Positions 16,487 through 24,925 of a stretch of DNA of 64,000 nt are shown here, piece by piece. The DNA is from Alpinimonas psychrophila (GTDB lineage: Bacteria > Actinomycetota > Actinomycetes > Actinomycetales > Microbacteriaceae), in assembly GCF_014137865.1 (NCBI RefSeq), contig NZ_JACGWU010000003.1, forward strand, positions 1 to 64,000, given 5' to 3'. Numbering within the stretch: position 1 is the stretch's first letter; every line of letters starts with the position of its first letter. Below the pieces are notes generated by a model. The model worked only from the letters and a program-made list of their open reading frames with translations. It was not told the DNA's origin and did no database searches. The position numbers and the translations under genes were made by a program.

Positions 16487-18040
16487 TTAGTGCTTGGCGG
16501 TGCTGCCGGTGCTGCCGGTGCTGCCGGCGCTGCTGGCGGAACCGTTGCCGACACCGAAGCGCGGGGAGTGAGATTCTTCCAGCGAGATCTGCACCGATTG
16601 TTGCGTTGTGTAGAAGTCAATCGAGCGGTAGCCGCCTTCACGCCCGAGGCCCGAGGCCTTGACGCCCCCAAACGGGGTGCGCAGGTCGCGCACGTTGTTG
16701 GAGTTCAGCCACACCATTCCTGACTCGATGGCATGTGCGAAGTTGTGCGCACGTTTGAGGTTCGACGTCCACACGTAGGCCGCGAGACCGTACTTGGTGT
16801 TGTTGGCGAGTTCGAGGGCTTCTTCATCGGTGTCAAACGGGGTGATGGCAACGACGGGACCGAAGATCTCTTCTTGGAAGATGCGTGCTTCGGGCTTGAC
16901 GTCGACAAACACGGTCGGGGCAATGAAGTTACCCGTCGGGAATCCTTCAGGGCGCCCACCACCAGCGAGGAGACGACCTTCTCCCTTGCCGATCTCGATA
17001 TAGCTCATCACCTTATCAAAGTGATTCGGGTGAACCAGGGCACTGATTTCGCTCGCGGCATCGGTGGGAAGCCCCACCACAATGTTGCGGGCGCGTGTCG
17101 CGTAGCGCTCAATGAAGTCGTCGTAGATCTCGCGCTGAACGAGCACACGGCTGCCGGCCGTGCAGCGCTCGCCGTTCAGGCTGAACGCGCCAAAGACGGT
17201 AGCGTCCAGCGCGGCCTCAAGGTCTGCATCGGCGAAGACCACAGCGGGAGACTTGCCGCCGAGCTCCAATGACAGACTCTTTAGGAGGGGAGCCGCGTTG
17301 GTCGAAAGCATGGCACCGGTAGAACTGTCACCAGTGAAGGAAATCAACGGAACGTCGGGGTGCTTGACGAGAGCGTCTCCGGCGATACCGCCGGGGCCGA
17401 GGATGAGGTTAAAGACCCCATCGGGCACACCAGCCTCACGAAAGATGTCCGGCCACAGAACGGCCGAGAGCGGCGTGTAGCTAGCGGGCTTCAGCACGAC
17501 CGTGTTACCGGTTGCCATTGCGGGCCCCAGTTTCCACGACTCCTGCATGAACGGCACATTCCACGGCGTGATGAGCCCAGCAACCCCAATGGGCTTGCGG
17601 TTCACGTAGTTCATCTGGCGACCAGGAACCTTGAAGGCGTTGTCCTGTTGGGCGACGATCAGGTCAGCGAAGAAGCGAAAGTTCTCGGCGGCGCGACGAG
17701 CCTGACCGAGCGCCTGAGTGATGGGCAAGCCGGAGTCGTAGGACTCGAGTTCTGCGAGCAACGCATCACGCGACTCCACGATGTCGGCGACATTATGAAG
17801 GATGCGCGAGCGCTCGCGGGGAAGCATCCGCGGCCACGGGCCCTCGTGAAAGGCACGCTTGGCTGCGGCAACGGCCAAGTTGACATCGGCTTCGCTCGCC
17901 GACGCAGCCGTGATGTAGGTCTCGTTTGAGACGGGCTCGAGCACGTCGAATGTGGCACCGTCAAGCGAGTCGACAAATTTGCCATCGATGAAGTGCTGAA
18001 GGTGGGCCGGAAGATTTTTGGGGATCGGTTGAATCGTCAT
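16487..18040 (-). CDS. hpaE: 5-carboxymethyl-2-hydroxymuconate semialdehyde dehydrogenase
   Basis: 517-residue aldehyde dehydrogenase acting on the HpaD ring-cleavage product. Motifs: TPWNVPFMQESWK, LELGGKSPAV, the catalytic Cys in GERCTAGSR, and EEIFGPVVAI. The start at 18040 (MTIQPIPKN) follows the DapA-like stop by two bases; an upstream in-frame codon would overlap that gene. The C-terminus ends in a short Gly-Ser-Thr repeat tail encoded by near-perfect 9-base repeats (about 16495-16550), which is unusual for this enzyme. Part of the hpaG/RraA-GntR-dapA-hpaE-hpaD operon. Confidence 0.92.
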   Translation of the reverse strand: MTIQPIPKNLPAHLQHFIDGKFVDSLDGATFDVLEPVSNETYITAASASEADVNLAVAAAKRAFHEGPWPRMLPRERSRILHNVADIVESRDALLAELESYDSGLPITQALGQARRAAENFRFFADLIVAQQDNAFKVPGRQMNYVNRKPIGVAGLITPWNVPFMQESWKLGPAMATGNTVVLKPASYTPLSAVLWPDIFREAGVPDGVFNLILGPGGIAGDALVKHPDVPLISFTGDSSTGAMLSTNAAPLLKSLSLELGGKSPAVVFADADLEAALDATVFGAFSLNGERCTAGSRVLVQREIYDDFIERYATRARNIVVGLPTDAASEISALVHPNHFDKVMSYIEIGKGEGRLLAGGGRPEGFPTGNFIAPTVFVDVKPEARIFQEEIFGPVVAITPFDTDEEALELANNTKYGLAAYVWTSNLKRAHNFAHAIESGMVWLNSNNVRDLRTPFGGVKASGLGREGGYRSIDFYTTQQSVQISLEESHSPRFGVGNGSASSAGSTGSTGSTAKH

Positions 18041-18042
18041 GG

Positions 18043-18990
18043 TTACTTTCTCCGCATGTCGAACTCGGGAAGGACAGGAGTGATCCACTTTTCGCCCTGG
18101 GCCAGAAGCTTTTCAATCTTCTCGATGCCGCCGGGAGTGGGAGTGATCAGTGGGGGGCGAACGAGGCCACTCTTCACCAGGCCCATGCGCTCGAGGACAT
18201 ACTTGCCGGGAGCTGGGTTGGTTTCAACGAACAGCAGGTCGACGAGGGGGTGAACGCCATAGTGAATCTCGCGGGCACGCTCGAAGTTACCTTCTTCGTA
18301 GGCCCAGAACATATCGGAGACGGCCTGGGGGGCAATGTTCGACAGTGCCGAGATGAAGCCGATGCCGCCCAAGGCGAGCAGGGGGAGGCACAAGAGTTCG
18401 ATGCCCGACCACATGAGAACGTTGCTGCCGCACAGGTGGAAGACTCTGGAGAAGTGCTCGAAGTCCTTGGTGGTCTCCTTGATGCCGACGATGTTATCGA
18501 AGTCACGGTACAAGCGCGCAAAAGTCTCGGGGTCGAGCTCCACGGCGGTGCGACTCGGAACGTTATATGCCACGAGGGGCATATCGGGAAACTCGCGCGC
18601 TACGGTCGCATACCATTGGTACAGGGCCTCCTGCGTGGGACGAGCGTAGTAGGGCGTGATGATGAGGGCAGCATCAACACCCATCTCTTGCGCGGCAGCC
18701 GTGACCTCGAGCGTCTCGTCAAGCTTGGCGGAACCCGTTCCGGGCATGAAGGGCACGCGATCGCCAATGGCATCGTTAACCGTCTTGATTGCCGCGATGC
18801 GTTCGGCCACGGTCTGCGAGCTGGGCTCACCGGTTGAACCGCCAAGCGAGATGCCGTTGGTGCCATTGGCGAGCTGCCAGTTGACGAGGTTCGCCAAGGA
18901 ATCATGGTCTACGGAACCGTCAGTGTTGAACGGGGTCATGAGCGGCGCGAGGGAGCCGCGCATCGAGCGGGGATCGCTTCTGAACTTCAT
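18043..18990 (-). CDS. DapA-family aldolase (likely homoprotocatechuate-pathway aldolase)
   Basis: 315-residue Schiff-base aldolase of the dihydrodipicolinate synthase/N-acetylneuraminate lyase family. The Schiff-base Lys is Lys171 (GIKETTKDF), the catalytic Tyr is Tyr142 (AYNVPSRT), and the GSTGE phosphate/carboxylate loop is at residues 51-55. Sitting between the GntR regulator and hpaE, it is more likely a catabolic aldolase than lysine biosynthesis: it could split 4-hydroxy-2-oxoheptane-1,7-dioate into pyruvate and succinic semialdehyde in place of HpaI. This role is inferred from context. Two bases separate its stop from hpaE. Confidence 0.85.
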   Translation of the reverse strand: MKFRSDPRSMRGSLAPLMTPFNTDGSVDHDSLANLVNWQLANGTNGISLGGSTGEPSSQTVAERIAAIKTVNDAIGDRVPFMPGTGSAKLDETLEVTAAAQEMGVDAALIITPYYARPTQEALYQWYATVAREFPDMPLVAYNVPSRTAVELDPETFARLYRDFDNIVGIKETTKDFEHFSRVFHLCGSNVLMWSGIELLCLPLLALGGIGFISALSNIAPQAVSDMFWAYEEGNFERAREIHYGVHPLVDLLFVETNPAPGKYVLERMGLVKSGLVRPPLITPTPGGIEKIEKLLAQGEKWITPVLPEFDMRRK

Positions 18991-19033
18991 TGTGAGGTGC
19001 CTTTCCAGTGTGGCGTGAGATGTCGGTCAGTCT

Positions 19034-19738
19034 TTAGGAAACGGAGGGATGTTCGGCGTGGCCGGGAGATTCGAGAAAGGCTCGGAGTGTGCTGAGGCGG
19101 TGCTCGCGCGCGGCCAGCTCGATGGTGAGCGCGTCGGCGCCACTCTCAATCAGGCTCAGCAAATCATCGTGCTCGCGCACCGAGTCCTGAGCGCGGCCCG
19201 GAATATAGGTGAACATGGATTCGCGAATTGTGGCCAGACGATTCCAGCCACGGTGCACGAGATCAAGAATGTGCAAATTCGAGCAGTGCTCGAAAATCAC
19301 CGAGTGGAAGTCGTGGTTCAGTGCCGTAAACTGTTTGGCGTCAAACGCCGTGAGGACCTCACGCATCTCGGCATTGATGGCGCGAGCGGAGGCGATATCA
19401 CTGGCCTCCAAAAAGGGTGCCGCCATGGCTGTGGCCATGCCCTCGACAAGGCTGAGCGTCTCCATGGTGTACCGATATTCACGGGCATCGGTGGCAACGA
19501 CCTGCGCGCCAACGTTCTGCGTAAACGTGACGAGTCCCTCGGCTTCGAGACGTCGGATGGCTTCGCGAACGGGCACCGCACTGATGTCGAGTTCGGCAGC
19601 GGTCTGGCCGAGAACGAGGCGGAATCCTGGTCCGAACGTACCGTTGGTGATGTTGTCCTTGATGTACACGTAGGCCCGCTCGGCCTTGCTGGGAACGAGA
19701 GTGTGGGTGACAGCAATCTCTTCCGTCAGGGACGTCAT
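19034..19738 (-). CDS. GntR-family regulator with FCD domain
   Basis: 234 residues. An N-terminal winged helix (KAERAYVYIKDNITNG, then the recognition region AELDISAVPVREAIRRLEAEG) is followed by an all-helical FCD effector domain containing NHDFHSVIFEHC and a late REH. The start ATG at 19738 overlaps the stop of the FAH-RraA gene (ATGA). It lies inside the homoprotocatechuate operon, so it probably represses that operon and is released by a pathway acid. A near-perfect 16-bp palindrome 32 bp before the FAH-RraA start is its likely target. Confidence 0.92.
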   Translation of the reverse strand: MTSLTEEIAVTHTLVPSKAERAYVYIKDNITNGTFGPGFRLVLGQTAAELDISAVPVREAIRRLEAEGLVTFTQNVGAQVVATDAREYRYTMETLSLVEGMATAMAAPFLEASDIASARAINAEMREVLTAFDAKQFTALNHDFHSVIFEHCSNLHILDLVHRGWNRLATIRESMFTYIPGRAQDSVREHDDLLSLIESGADALTIELAAREHRLSTLRAFLESPGHAEHPSVS

Positions 19739-21201
19739 GAGCGTGCCGCCAGCCAGACGACGAACTTCGCTTTCCATGAAGCGTTCATTGGGTACAGGCC
19801 GTCGACGCCTTCGCCGCCCGCTACCATCTCGGCGATATAGGTCTCTTCCTGTTCCTGCACAATTGAATCGGCTACAACTTCTTCGATCAGATACGGCGGG
19901 ATGACGAGCACGCCGTCGGCGTCGCCCACAATTACATCGCCGGGTTGAACCGCTGCGCCACCGCATCCGATAGTGAGATCGAAGTCCCACGGCACGTGGC
20001 GACGGCCCAAGACGGCCGGATGACCCCCCGCGTGATAGGTCGGAATATCGAGGGCTGAGACGGCAGCGAGGTCGCGAACCCCACCATCGGTGACAATTCC
20101 GGCGGCTCCTTTGATCTGGGCGCGAAGCGCCAGAATGTCGCCCACGGTGCCGGTACCTCTTTCGCCGCGTGCTTCCATGACGAGAACGTCATCGGGGCCG
20201 AGAGCATCGAAGGCACGCTTCTGGGCATTGTATCCGCCACCGAATTTCTCAAAGAGGTCTTCGCGATGTGGGATGTAGCGCAGGGTTCGGGCCAGGCCAA
20301 CCAGGCGAGTCTCGGGCCGGGTCGATTTCAGGCCGTCGATGCTCACATTGTTGAATCCGCGCTTGCGCAGTTGCGAGCTCAGCGTTGCGGTTCCGACGGA
20401 GTTGATGCGGGCCTTGAGCTCGGGGGTCAAGGTGCTAGCTACCGGAGTGATTCCGGCGGCTTCGGCAGAGCCCCAGGCCTCGGCCCGCTGGAGGTCGTCG
20501 ACCTTGGGGCCGGGGCTATAAGCGGGCAGGGGCGCGGTGCCCTCGATGATGGGGGTAACGAGGCGCCCCGTAGTCGGGCTTCCGGATGCCGTGGGCGCGT
20601 CCACCTCCACCTCGACGGTGTCGCCGGGAACGACCACGGAAGAGCCCGCAGGGGTTCCGGTCAAGATCACGTCGCCCACCTCCAGAGTCATGAGTTGCGA
20701 CAAGTCGGAGACGAGCACACTAAAAGGAAAAGCGAGGTCTGTGGTGGTGTCGTCTTGCACGAGTTCACCATTGACCCAGGTGCGCACGCGCAGGGCTGTG
20801 GGATCAATCTGGCGGGCGTCGATGACAGACGGACCCATGGGCGTGAAACCGTCACCCCCCTTGGAGCGCAGGTTTGACCCCTTGTCGGCGTAGCGCAGGT
20901 CGTAGACACCAAAGTCGTTCGCAGCGGTAATGCCGGAGACGGCAGCCCACCCGTCCTCGGGGGTGACGCGGCGAACTTCGGTACCGATGATGAGTGCAAT
21001 CTCGCCTTCGAAGGCCAGAAGCTCGGTTCCCGCGGGACGCTCGAGTACTTTCCCGGTCGAGGACAACGATGTCGAAGGCTTAACAAAATAGGAAGGGTGC
21101 GCGGGAATGCGACCGCGTTGGGCAATGCGTGAGGGGTAATTCAAGTGCAGGGCAATGATCTTGCCGGGCGTGAATTCGTTGTTCAAGGGAACAACAGTCA
21201 T
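19735..21201 (-). CDS. Fusion: FAH-family decarboxylase/isomerase (HpaG-like) + RraA-like aldolase domain
   Basis: 488 residues joining two enzymes. Residues about 1-255 are a fumarylacetoacetate-hydrolase fold (metal-binding ExE in LLAFEGEIALIIG, then GDGFTPMGPSVI and VILTGTPAGS), as in HpaG, which decarboxylates and isomerises the ring-opened acid. Residues about 265-488 are an RraA/HMG-aldolase-like domain (IVTDGGVRDLAAV, holding the Arg-Asp pair of class II 4-hydroxy-4-methyl-2-oxoglutarate aldolases, then GHPAVLG and VGDADGVLVIP). E. coli HpaG has two FAH repeats instead. The start at 21201 has GGAGAG upstream. First gene behind the palindromic operator. Confidence 0.88.
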   Translation of the reverse strand: MTVVPLNNEFTPGKIIALHLNYPSRIAQRGRIPAHPSYFVKPSTSLSSTGKVLERPAGTELLAFEGEIALIIGTEVRRVTPEDGWAAVSGITAANDFGVYDLRYADKGSNLRSKGGDGFTPMGPSVIDARQIDPTALRVRTWVNGELVQDDTTTDLAFPFSVLVSDLSQLMTLEVGDVILTGTPAGSSVVVPGDTVEVEVDAPTASGSPTTGRLVTPIIEGTAPLPAYSPGPKVDDLQRAEAWGSAEAAGITPVASTLTPELKARINSVGTATLSSQLRKRGFNNVSIDGLKSTRPETRLVGLARTLRYIPHREDLFEKFGGGYNAQKRAFDALGPDDVLVMEARGERGTGTVGDILALRAQIKGAAGIVTDGGVRDLAAVSALDIPTYHAGGHPAVLGRRHVPWDFDLTIGCGGAAVQPGDVIVGDADGVLVIPPYLIEEVVADSIVQEQEETYIAEMVAGGEGVDGLYPMNASWKAKFVVWLAARS

Positions 21202-21232
21202 GGTCTCTCCGCTTCCTCGCGAGTGGTATTTG

Positions 21233-21248
21233 AAATCATATACGATTT
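21233..21248. promoter_or_regulatory. Likely GntR/FCD operator of the homoprotocatechuate operon
   Basis: AAATCATATACGATTT is a 16-bp palindrome with one mismatched pair (AAATC-R-TATA-Y-GATTT), 32 bp upstream of the FAH-RraA start. The central TATA with flanking AT/GAT arms fits sites of FCD-type GntR regulators, and a GntR gene lies in the same operon. A related sequence is at 36853-36868. Confidence 0.62.
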
Positions 21249-21292
21249 GGGGCAACCGTCAACCCCTCCCGTACGCAGCGCAGATTGCGGGG

Positions 21293-22639
21293 TTAGTGCC
21301 CCGCCAAAATTGCTTCCAACGTGACCGCGACGGCCAACACATGACGGTCCGCCCCGATGGCGCCTTCAATCCCCAAGCCAATGGGGAGCTGCCCGGCGGC
21401 TCGCGGCAGCGGGATGCTGAGCGCAGGCTGACCCGTCAGGCTTCCGGGATCAGTGTTGCGAATTGTGGTGGCGAAGTGCGGCAGAGCGATGCCGTCAATA
21501 TCCACCGTCGACTCCCCAATGACGGGCGCGGTCACGGGAACGGTGGGGTAGATCAGGGCGTCGAGACTATCTTTCGCAAACGCATTCGCGTAGGCCAACG
21601 CGAGAACCTCTTTGGCATCGAGCGCGCTCTCGTAGGCCTCGAACGATACGGGGGCCGCCAGGAGGTTTTCCATGATGGCGCGAACATCGGGAGAGGCAAC
21701 CTGGGCGGCAACATCCTGAATCGTCAACGAACCGAACGGTTCGGGAAGACTCTGCAGGTACGTGTCGAAGCCGTTCAGGGTTTCGTAGGCAACGACGGGC
21801 ATGGCAGCGGCCTCGGCAATCGCCTGCGCATCGACAACCTCGGTTTCTATGATCACGACCCCCGCACGTCGAAAAGCCTCAATCGCCTCCTCGGTGGCCA
21901 CGCGCACCTCCGCGCTCAGCAGGTCGAAGAAGCCGGGCCGAGGGACCCCTAAGCGAATCTGGTCGGCGGTGATGGGGAGCAGCGGAGCATCACCCGTGAT
22001 GATCGCATCGACCTCGGCCACATCTGCGACCGTGTGGGCGAAGATTCCTGCGGTGTCGCGCGTGGGAGAGAGGGCGATCATGCCCGCTCCGGGATATCTT
22101 CCTGTCGTCGGACGCATGCCAACGACGCCGCAGAACGCAGCGGGAATGCGCATTGAGCCGCCCGTGTCATTCCCCACCGCGAAGGCGACGATGCCAGCGG
22201 CAACGGCCGCCGCGGATCCACCGCTGGAGCCCCCGGGCACTCGAGTTGGATCCACGGGGTTATGCACGGCCCCAAAAGTCGCGTTGTTGCTGGTGGTCCC
22301 GAAGCCCAGTTCGTGCATGCCGACCTTGCCCACCATGTCGGCGCCCGCCTTCCGGATACGGGCAACGACCTCGGCGTCTAACGCGGGAATGGAACCGAGG
22401 AGGGCTGGCGTGCCACTGGTGGCCGGGAGTCCGGCCGTCTCGACATTGTCCTTAACTGCGAAAGGGATGCCCGCCAATGGGCCATCGGAGGAACGTGCGA
22501 CAGCGTCGTCGGCCACCGCCCAAAAGATTCCCAGCGTCGGTTTCGTTTCCACGGCGAGGCGACGAGCTTCGAACGAAACGGCGCGCGCATCCGCCGCCAC
22601 ACGGGCGCGAAAATCAGCAATGGATCCTGACATAACCAT
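21293..22639 (-). CDS. Amidase-signature hydrolase (mandelamide-hydrolase-like)
   Basis: 448 residues of the amidase-signature family. The catalytic Lys is in PFAVKDNVET, the Ser-rich loop is GGSSGGSAAA, and the nucleophile Ser is in NDTGGSMRIPA, completing the Ser-cisSer-Lys triad. The start ATG at 22639 follows AGAGGAG by six bases. It probably hydrolyses an aryl or alkyl amide to the acid and ammonia. P. putida mandelate clusters carry an amidase of this family (MdlY), and this cluster has decarboxylase and benzaldehyde-dehydrogenase homologues, so an arylamide is a reasonable guess. It runs toward the FAH-RraA gene with the operator between. Confidence 0.82.
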   Translation of the reverse strand: MVMSGSIADFRARVAADARAVSFEARRLAVETKPTLGIFWAVADDAVARSSDGPLAGIPFAVKDNVETAGLPATSGTPALLGSIPALDAEVVARIRKAGADMVGKVGMHELGFGTTSNNATFGAVHNPVDPTRVPGGSSGGSAAAVAAGIVAFAVGNDTGGSMRIPAAFCGVVGMRPTTGRYPGAGMIALSPTRDTAGIFAHTVADVAEVDAIITGDAPLLPITADQIRLGVPRPGFFDLLSAEVRVATEEAIEAFRRAGVVIIETEVVDAQAIAEAAAMPVVAYETLNGFDTYLQSLPEPFGSLTIQDVAAQVASPDVRAIMENLLAAPVSFEAYESALDAKEVLALAYANAFAKDSLDALIYPTVPVTAPVIGESTVDIDGIALPHFATTIRNTDPGSLTGQPALSIPLPRAAGQLPIGLGIEGAIGADRHVLAVAVTLEAILAGH

Positions 22640-22836
22640 GGGATTCTCCTCTTTGAGATCAACAACTTCAGTTTCGACCATGGAGGGCGCGCTCAGCTTG
22701 CCGCAGGGAGAAAGCAGGTAGGCGCACCGCGAACTGTTCGCCCGTGGTCAATTCGGACTTCAGGTTCCGACAACCACACGGCCATACTCTGAGTGAAGAT
22801 AGTCGCAGGCACTCAACGAAGAGGAATCTGATCATC

Positions 22837-24375
22837 ATGACGACACAACCTGACGTAATCATTGTTGGCGGTGGCACCGCAGGGTCCATCATTGCTCGTC
22901 GCTTGGTCGACGCCGGCAAGAAGGTACGCCTGCTCGAAGCAGGACGCCCCGATGTGAACCCCGCCATTCATGACATCAGCCGCTTAGGCGAGTTGTGGCT
23001 CAGTCAAGACGATTGGGGCTACTTTACGACGCCGCAAAAAGACGCCTTTGGGCGAAAGTTGCATTGGCCTCGCGGCAAAGTTCTCGGCGGCTCCCATTCC
23101 CTCAACGCCTCGATCTATGTGCGCGGCAATCACGCAGACTTTGACGGCTGGGAAGCTTCGGGTAACCCGGGCTGGGGGTGGAAAGATGTTCTCCCCGTTT
23201 ACCAGAAGATCGAAAACTACATCGGTGAGGCATCCCCTCTGCGGAGTCCCGGTGGTCTCCTCGACGTGACGACCGACTACCCCAAGGCGCCCATTCAGGT
23301 CTCCGGTCTCGAGGCAGCCCAGCAGGCGGGTGTTCCCCTCAACCCCGACTACAACGGCGAAAGCCAAGAGGGCGTCAACTTCGAACAACTCAACATGCGA
23401 GGCGGTGAGCGCCTCAGCACCTACCGGGCCTACTTGCACCCCATTGTGGGCAACGCGAATCTCGAGATCACGACAGGCGCTTGGGTTCACCGCGTCATCA
23501 TCGAAGACGGTCGTGCTGTCGGTGTCGAATACGAGAAAGACGGAGAGGTGCACGCCCTTCTCATCAAGGCTGGTGGCGAAGTCGTTCTCTGCGGTGGCGC
23601 CCTCGACTCTCCTCGAGTGTTGCTGCAATCGGGAATTGGCCCCACGAAAGACCTCGAAGCTCTCGGCATTAATGTCGTCAAGGACCTTCCGGGGGTCGGC
23701 GAAAACTTGCACGATCACCTCCTTGTTCCCGTGATCTTTAAGACCACCAAGAAGGATGTCGGCCCGCCGCCCGCCAACGTCCCGATCACGCAGGTGCACT
23801 GGTTTACCACCAGCCGCCCCGGCCTGAGCGTGCCCGACACGCAGCCCATCATCTTTAGCGTGCCTATGACGAACGCCGACACCATGCCCGATGCTCCGGC
23901 AACGGGCTTCACCATCATGGGCGGTCTCGTTACCCCCAAGAGCCGTGGAACGTTCAAACTCTCTGCCAAGGACCCGCACGCGCCAACCTTGCAGGACCCC
24001 CATATTCTCGAGAATGATGATGACGTCACGAGTCTCGTGTTCTCGGTCAAGGAGGCTCGTCGCGTTGGTGCGCAGGCGGCGCTCGCCGATGAGTGGGGGG
24101 CAGTCGAGGTATACCCCGGCGCTGACGTCGTCACCGATGAGCAGATCGCGGACTACATTCGCCACAACGCCATCACCTACCACCACCAGGTGGGCACGAC
24201 GAAAATGGGGATTGATGAGCTTGCCGTCGTGACGCCCACGTTGCACGTTTACGGCATTGAAGGGCTGCGCGTGGCGGATGCCTCGGTCATGCCTTTTGTG
24301 TCGACTGGAAACACTAACGCCCCGTCAATGGTCATCGGTGAGAAAGCGGCCGAGTTCATCCTCGACGGAAAGTAA
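22837..24375 (+). CDS. GMC-family FAD-dependent oxidoreductase
   Basis: 512-residue glucose-methanol-choline oxidoreductase. FAD-binding VIIVGGGTAGSIIARRL is near the N-terminus, the GMC signature region WPRGKVLGGSHSLNASIYVRG follows, and the C-terminal catalytic His is in AITYHHQVGTTKMG. It would oxidise an alcohol to an aldehyde, possibly an aromatic or polyhydroxylated alcohol given the surrounding genes. The start at 22837 (MTTQPDVIIVG) places the FAD motif as usual and has AGAGGAA ten bases upstream. It diverges from the amidase across 197 bp, in which no clear operator was found. Confidence 0.9.
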   Translation: MTTQPDVIIVGGGTAGSIIARRLVDAGKKVRLLEAGRPDVNPAIHDISRLGELWLSQDDWGYFTTPQKDAFGRKLHWPRGKVLGGSHSLNASIYVRGNHADFDGWEASGNPGWGWKDVLPVYQKIENYIGEASPLRSPGGLLDVTTDYPKAPIQVSGLEAAQQAGVPLNPDYNGESQEGVNFEQLNMRGGERLSTYRAYLHPIVGNANLEITTGAWVHRVIIEDGRAVGVEYEKDGEVHALLIKAGGEVVLCGGALDSPRVLLQSGIGPTKDLEALGINVVKDLPGVGENLHDHLLVPVIFKTTKKDVGPPPANVPITQVHWFTTSRPGLSVPDTQPIIFSVPMTNADTMPDAPATGFTIMGGLVTPKSRGTFKLSAKDPHAPTLQDPHILENDDDVTSLVFSVKEARRVGAQAALADEWGAVEVYPGADVVTDEQIADYIRHNAITYHHQVGTTKMGIDELAVVTPTLHVYGIEGLRVADASVMPFVSTGNTNAPSMVIGEKAAEFILDGK

Positions 24376-24418
24376 GACCACTTTTTACGCTTTGCTCGAC
24401 TCGACGAAAGATTCCTTC

Positions 24419-24925
24419 ATGTCTTCTGCCCGTTCTGCTCGCGATGTTGTCACCGCTCACTACGCGAACTCCGCCGCAGGCGACATGGAGGCCGCTTTCG
24501 CCGATCTCTCGCCGAACATCGTATGGACCGAATCGGCGGGGAGCGCCTACGCCGGAACGTTTGTGGGGCTACCGGCTGTCTTTGAGAACGTGTTCGGCCG
24601 CATTGCCGCCGAGTGGGATGACTTCGGCGCAATCCCATCGTCGATCATCGCCGATGAAACGACCGGGACGGTAGCCGCCGTTGCAAAACGCCAGTATGAG
24701 CTAGCGTTCGTAGACCTTTTCGCCCGCGAACCACGTCTGAAGCACCACGGTGTCGGCGATGTCGGTCGCAGGAATCTCCCACGGATTGCGATCCAGCACG
24801 ATGAAATCCGCCGACTTTCCAGGCTCGAGACTGCCAGTGATGGCGTCCAGCCCCATGGCCTTCGACGCTGCTGTCGTGTAGACCGCGATGGCTTCATCGA
24901 CGGAAAGCGCCTGTTCCAGCCATAG
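24419..24925 (+). pseudogene. SnoaL/NTF2-like protein, apparently 3'-truncated
   Basis: The first ~85 residues look like a SnoaL-type NTF2 fold: VVTAHYANSAAGDMEAAFADLSPNIVW, then FVGLPAVFENVFGRIAAEWDDF. From about 24695 the frame runs antisense through the 3' end of the convergent amidohydrolase gene (225 bp overlap) and the protein becomes low-quality sequence rich in Arg and His. The usual second half of the NTF2 barrel is missing. The simplest reading is that a deletion or rearrangement joined a cut SnoaL gene to the amidohydrolase. The start ATG lies 44 bp after the GMC gene, so it probably belonged to that operon. Confidence 0.6.

Noticed and set aside
22984-24246. 420-codon minus-strand open frame
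   Set aside because: Lies opposite the GMC oxidoreductase, which has clear FAD and catalytic motifs; the antisense frame has none.
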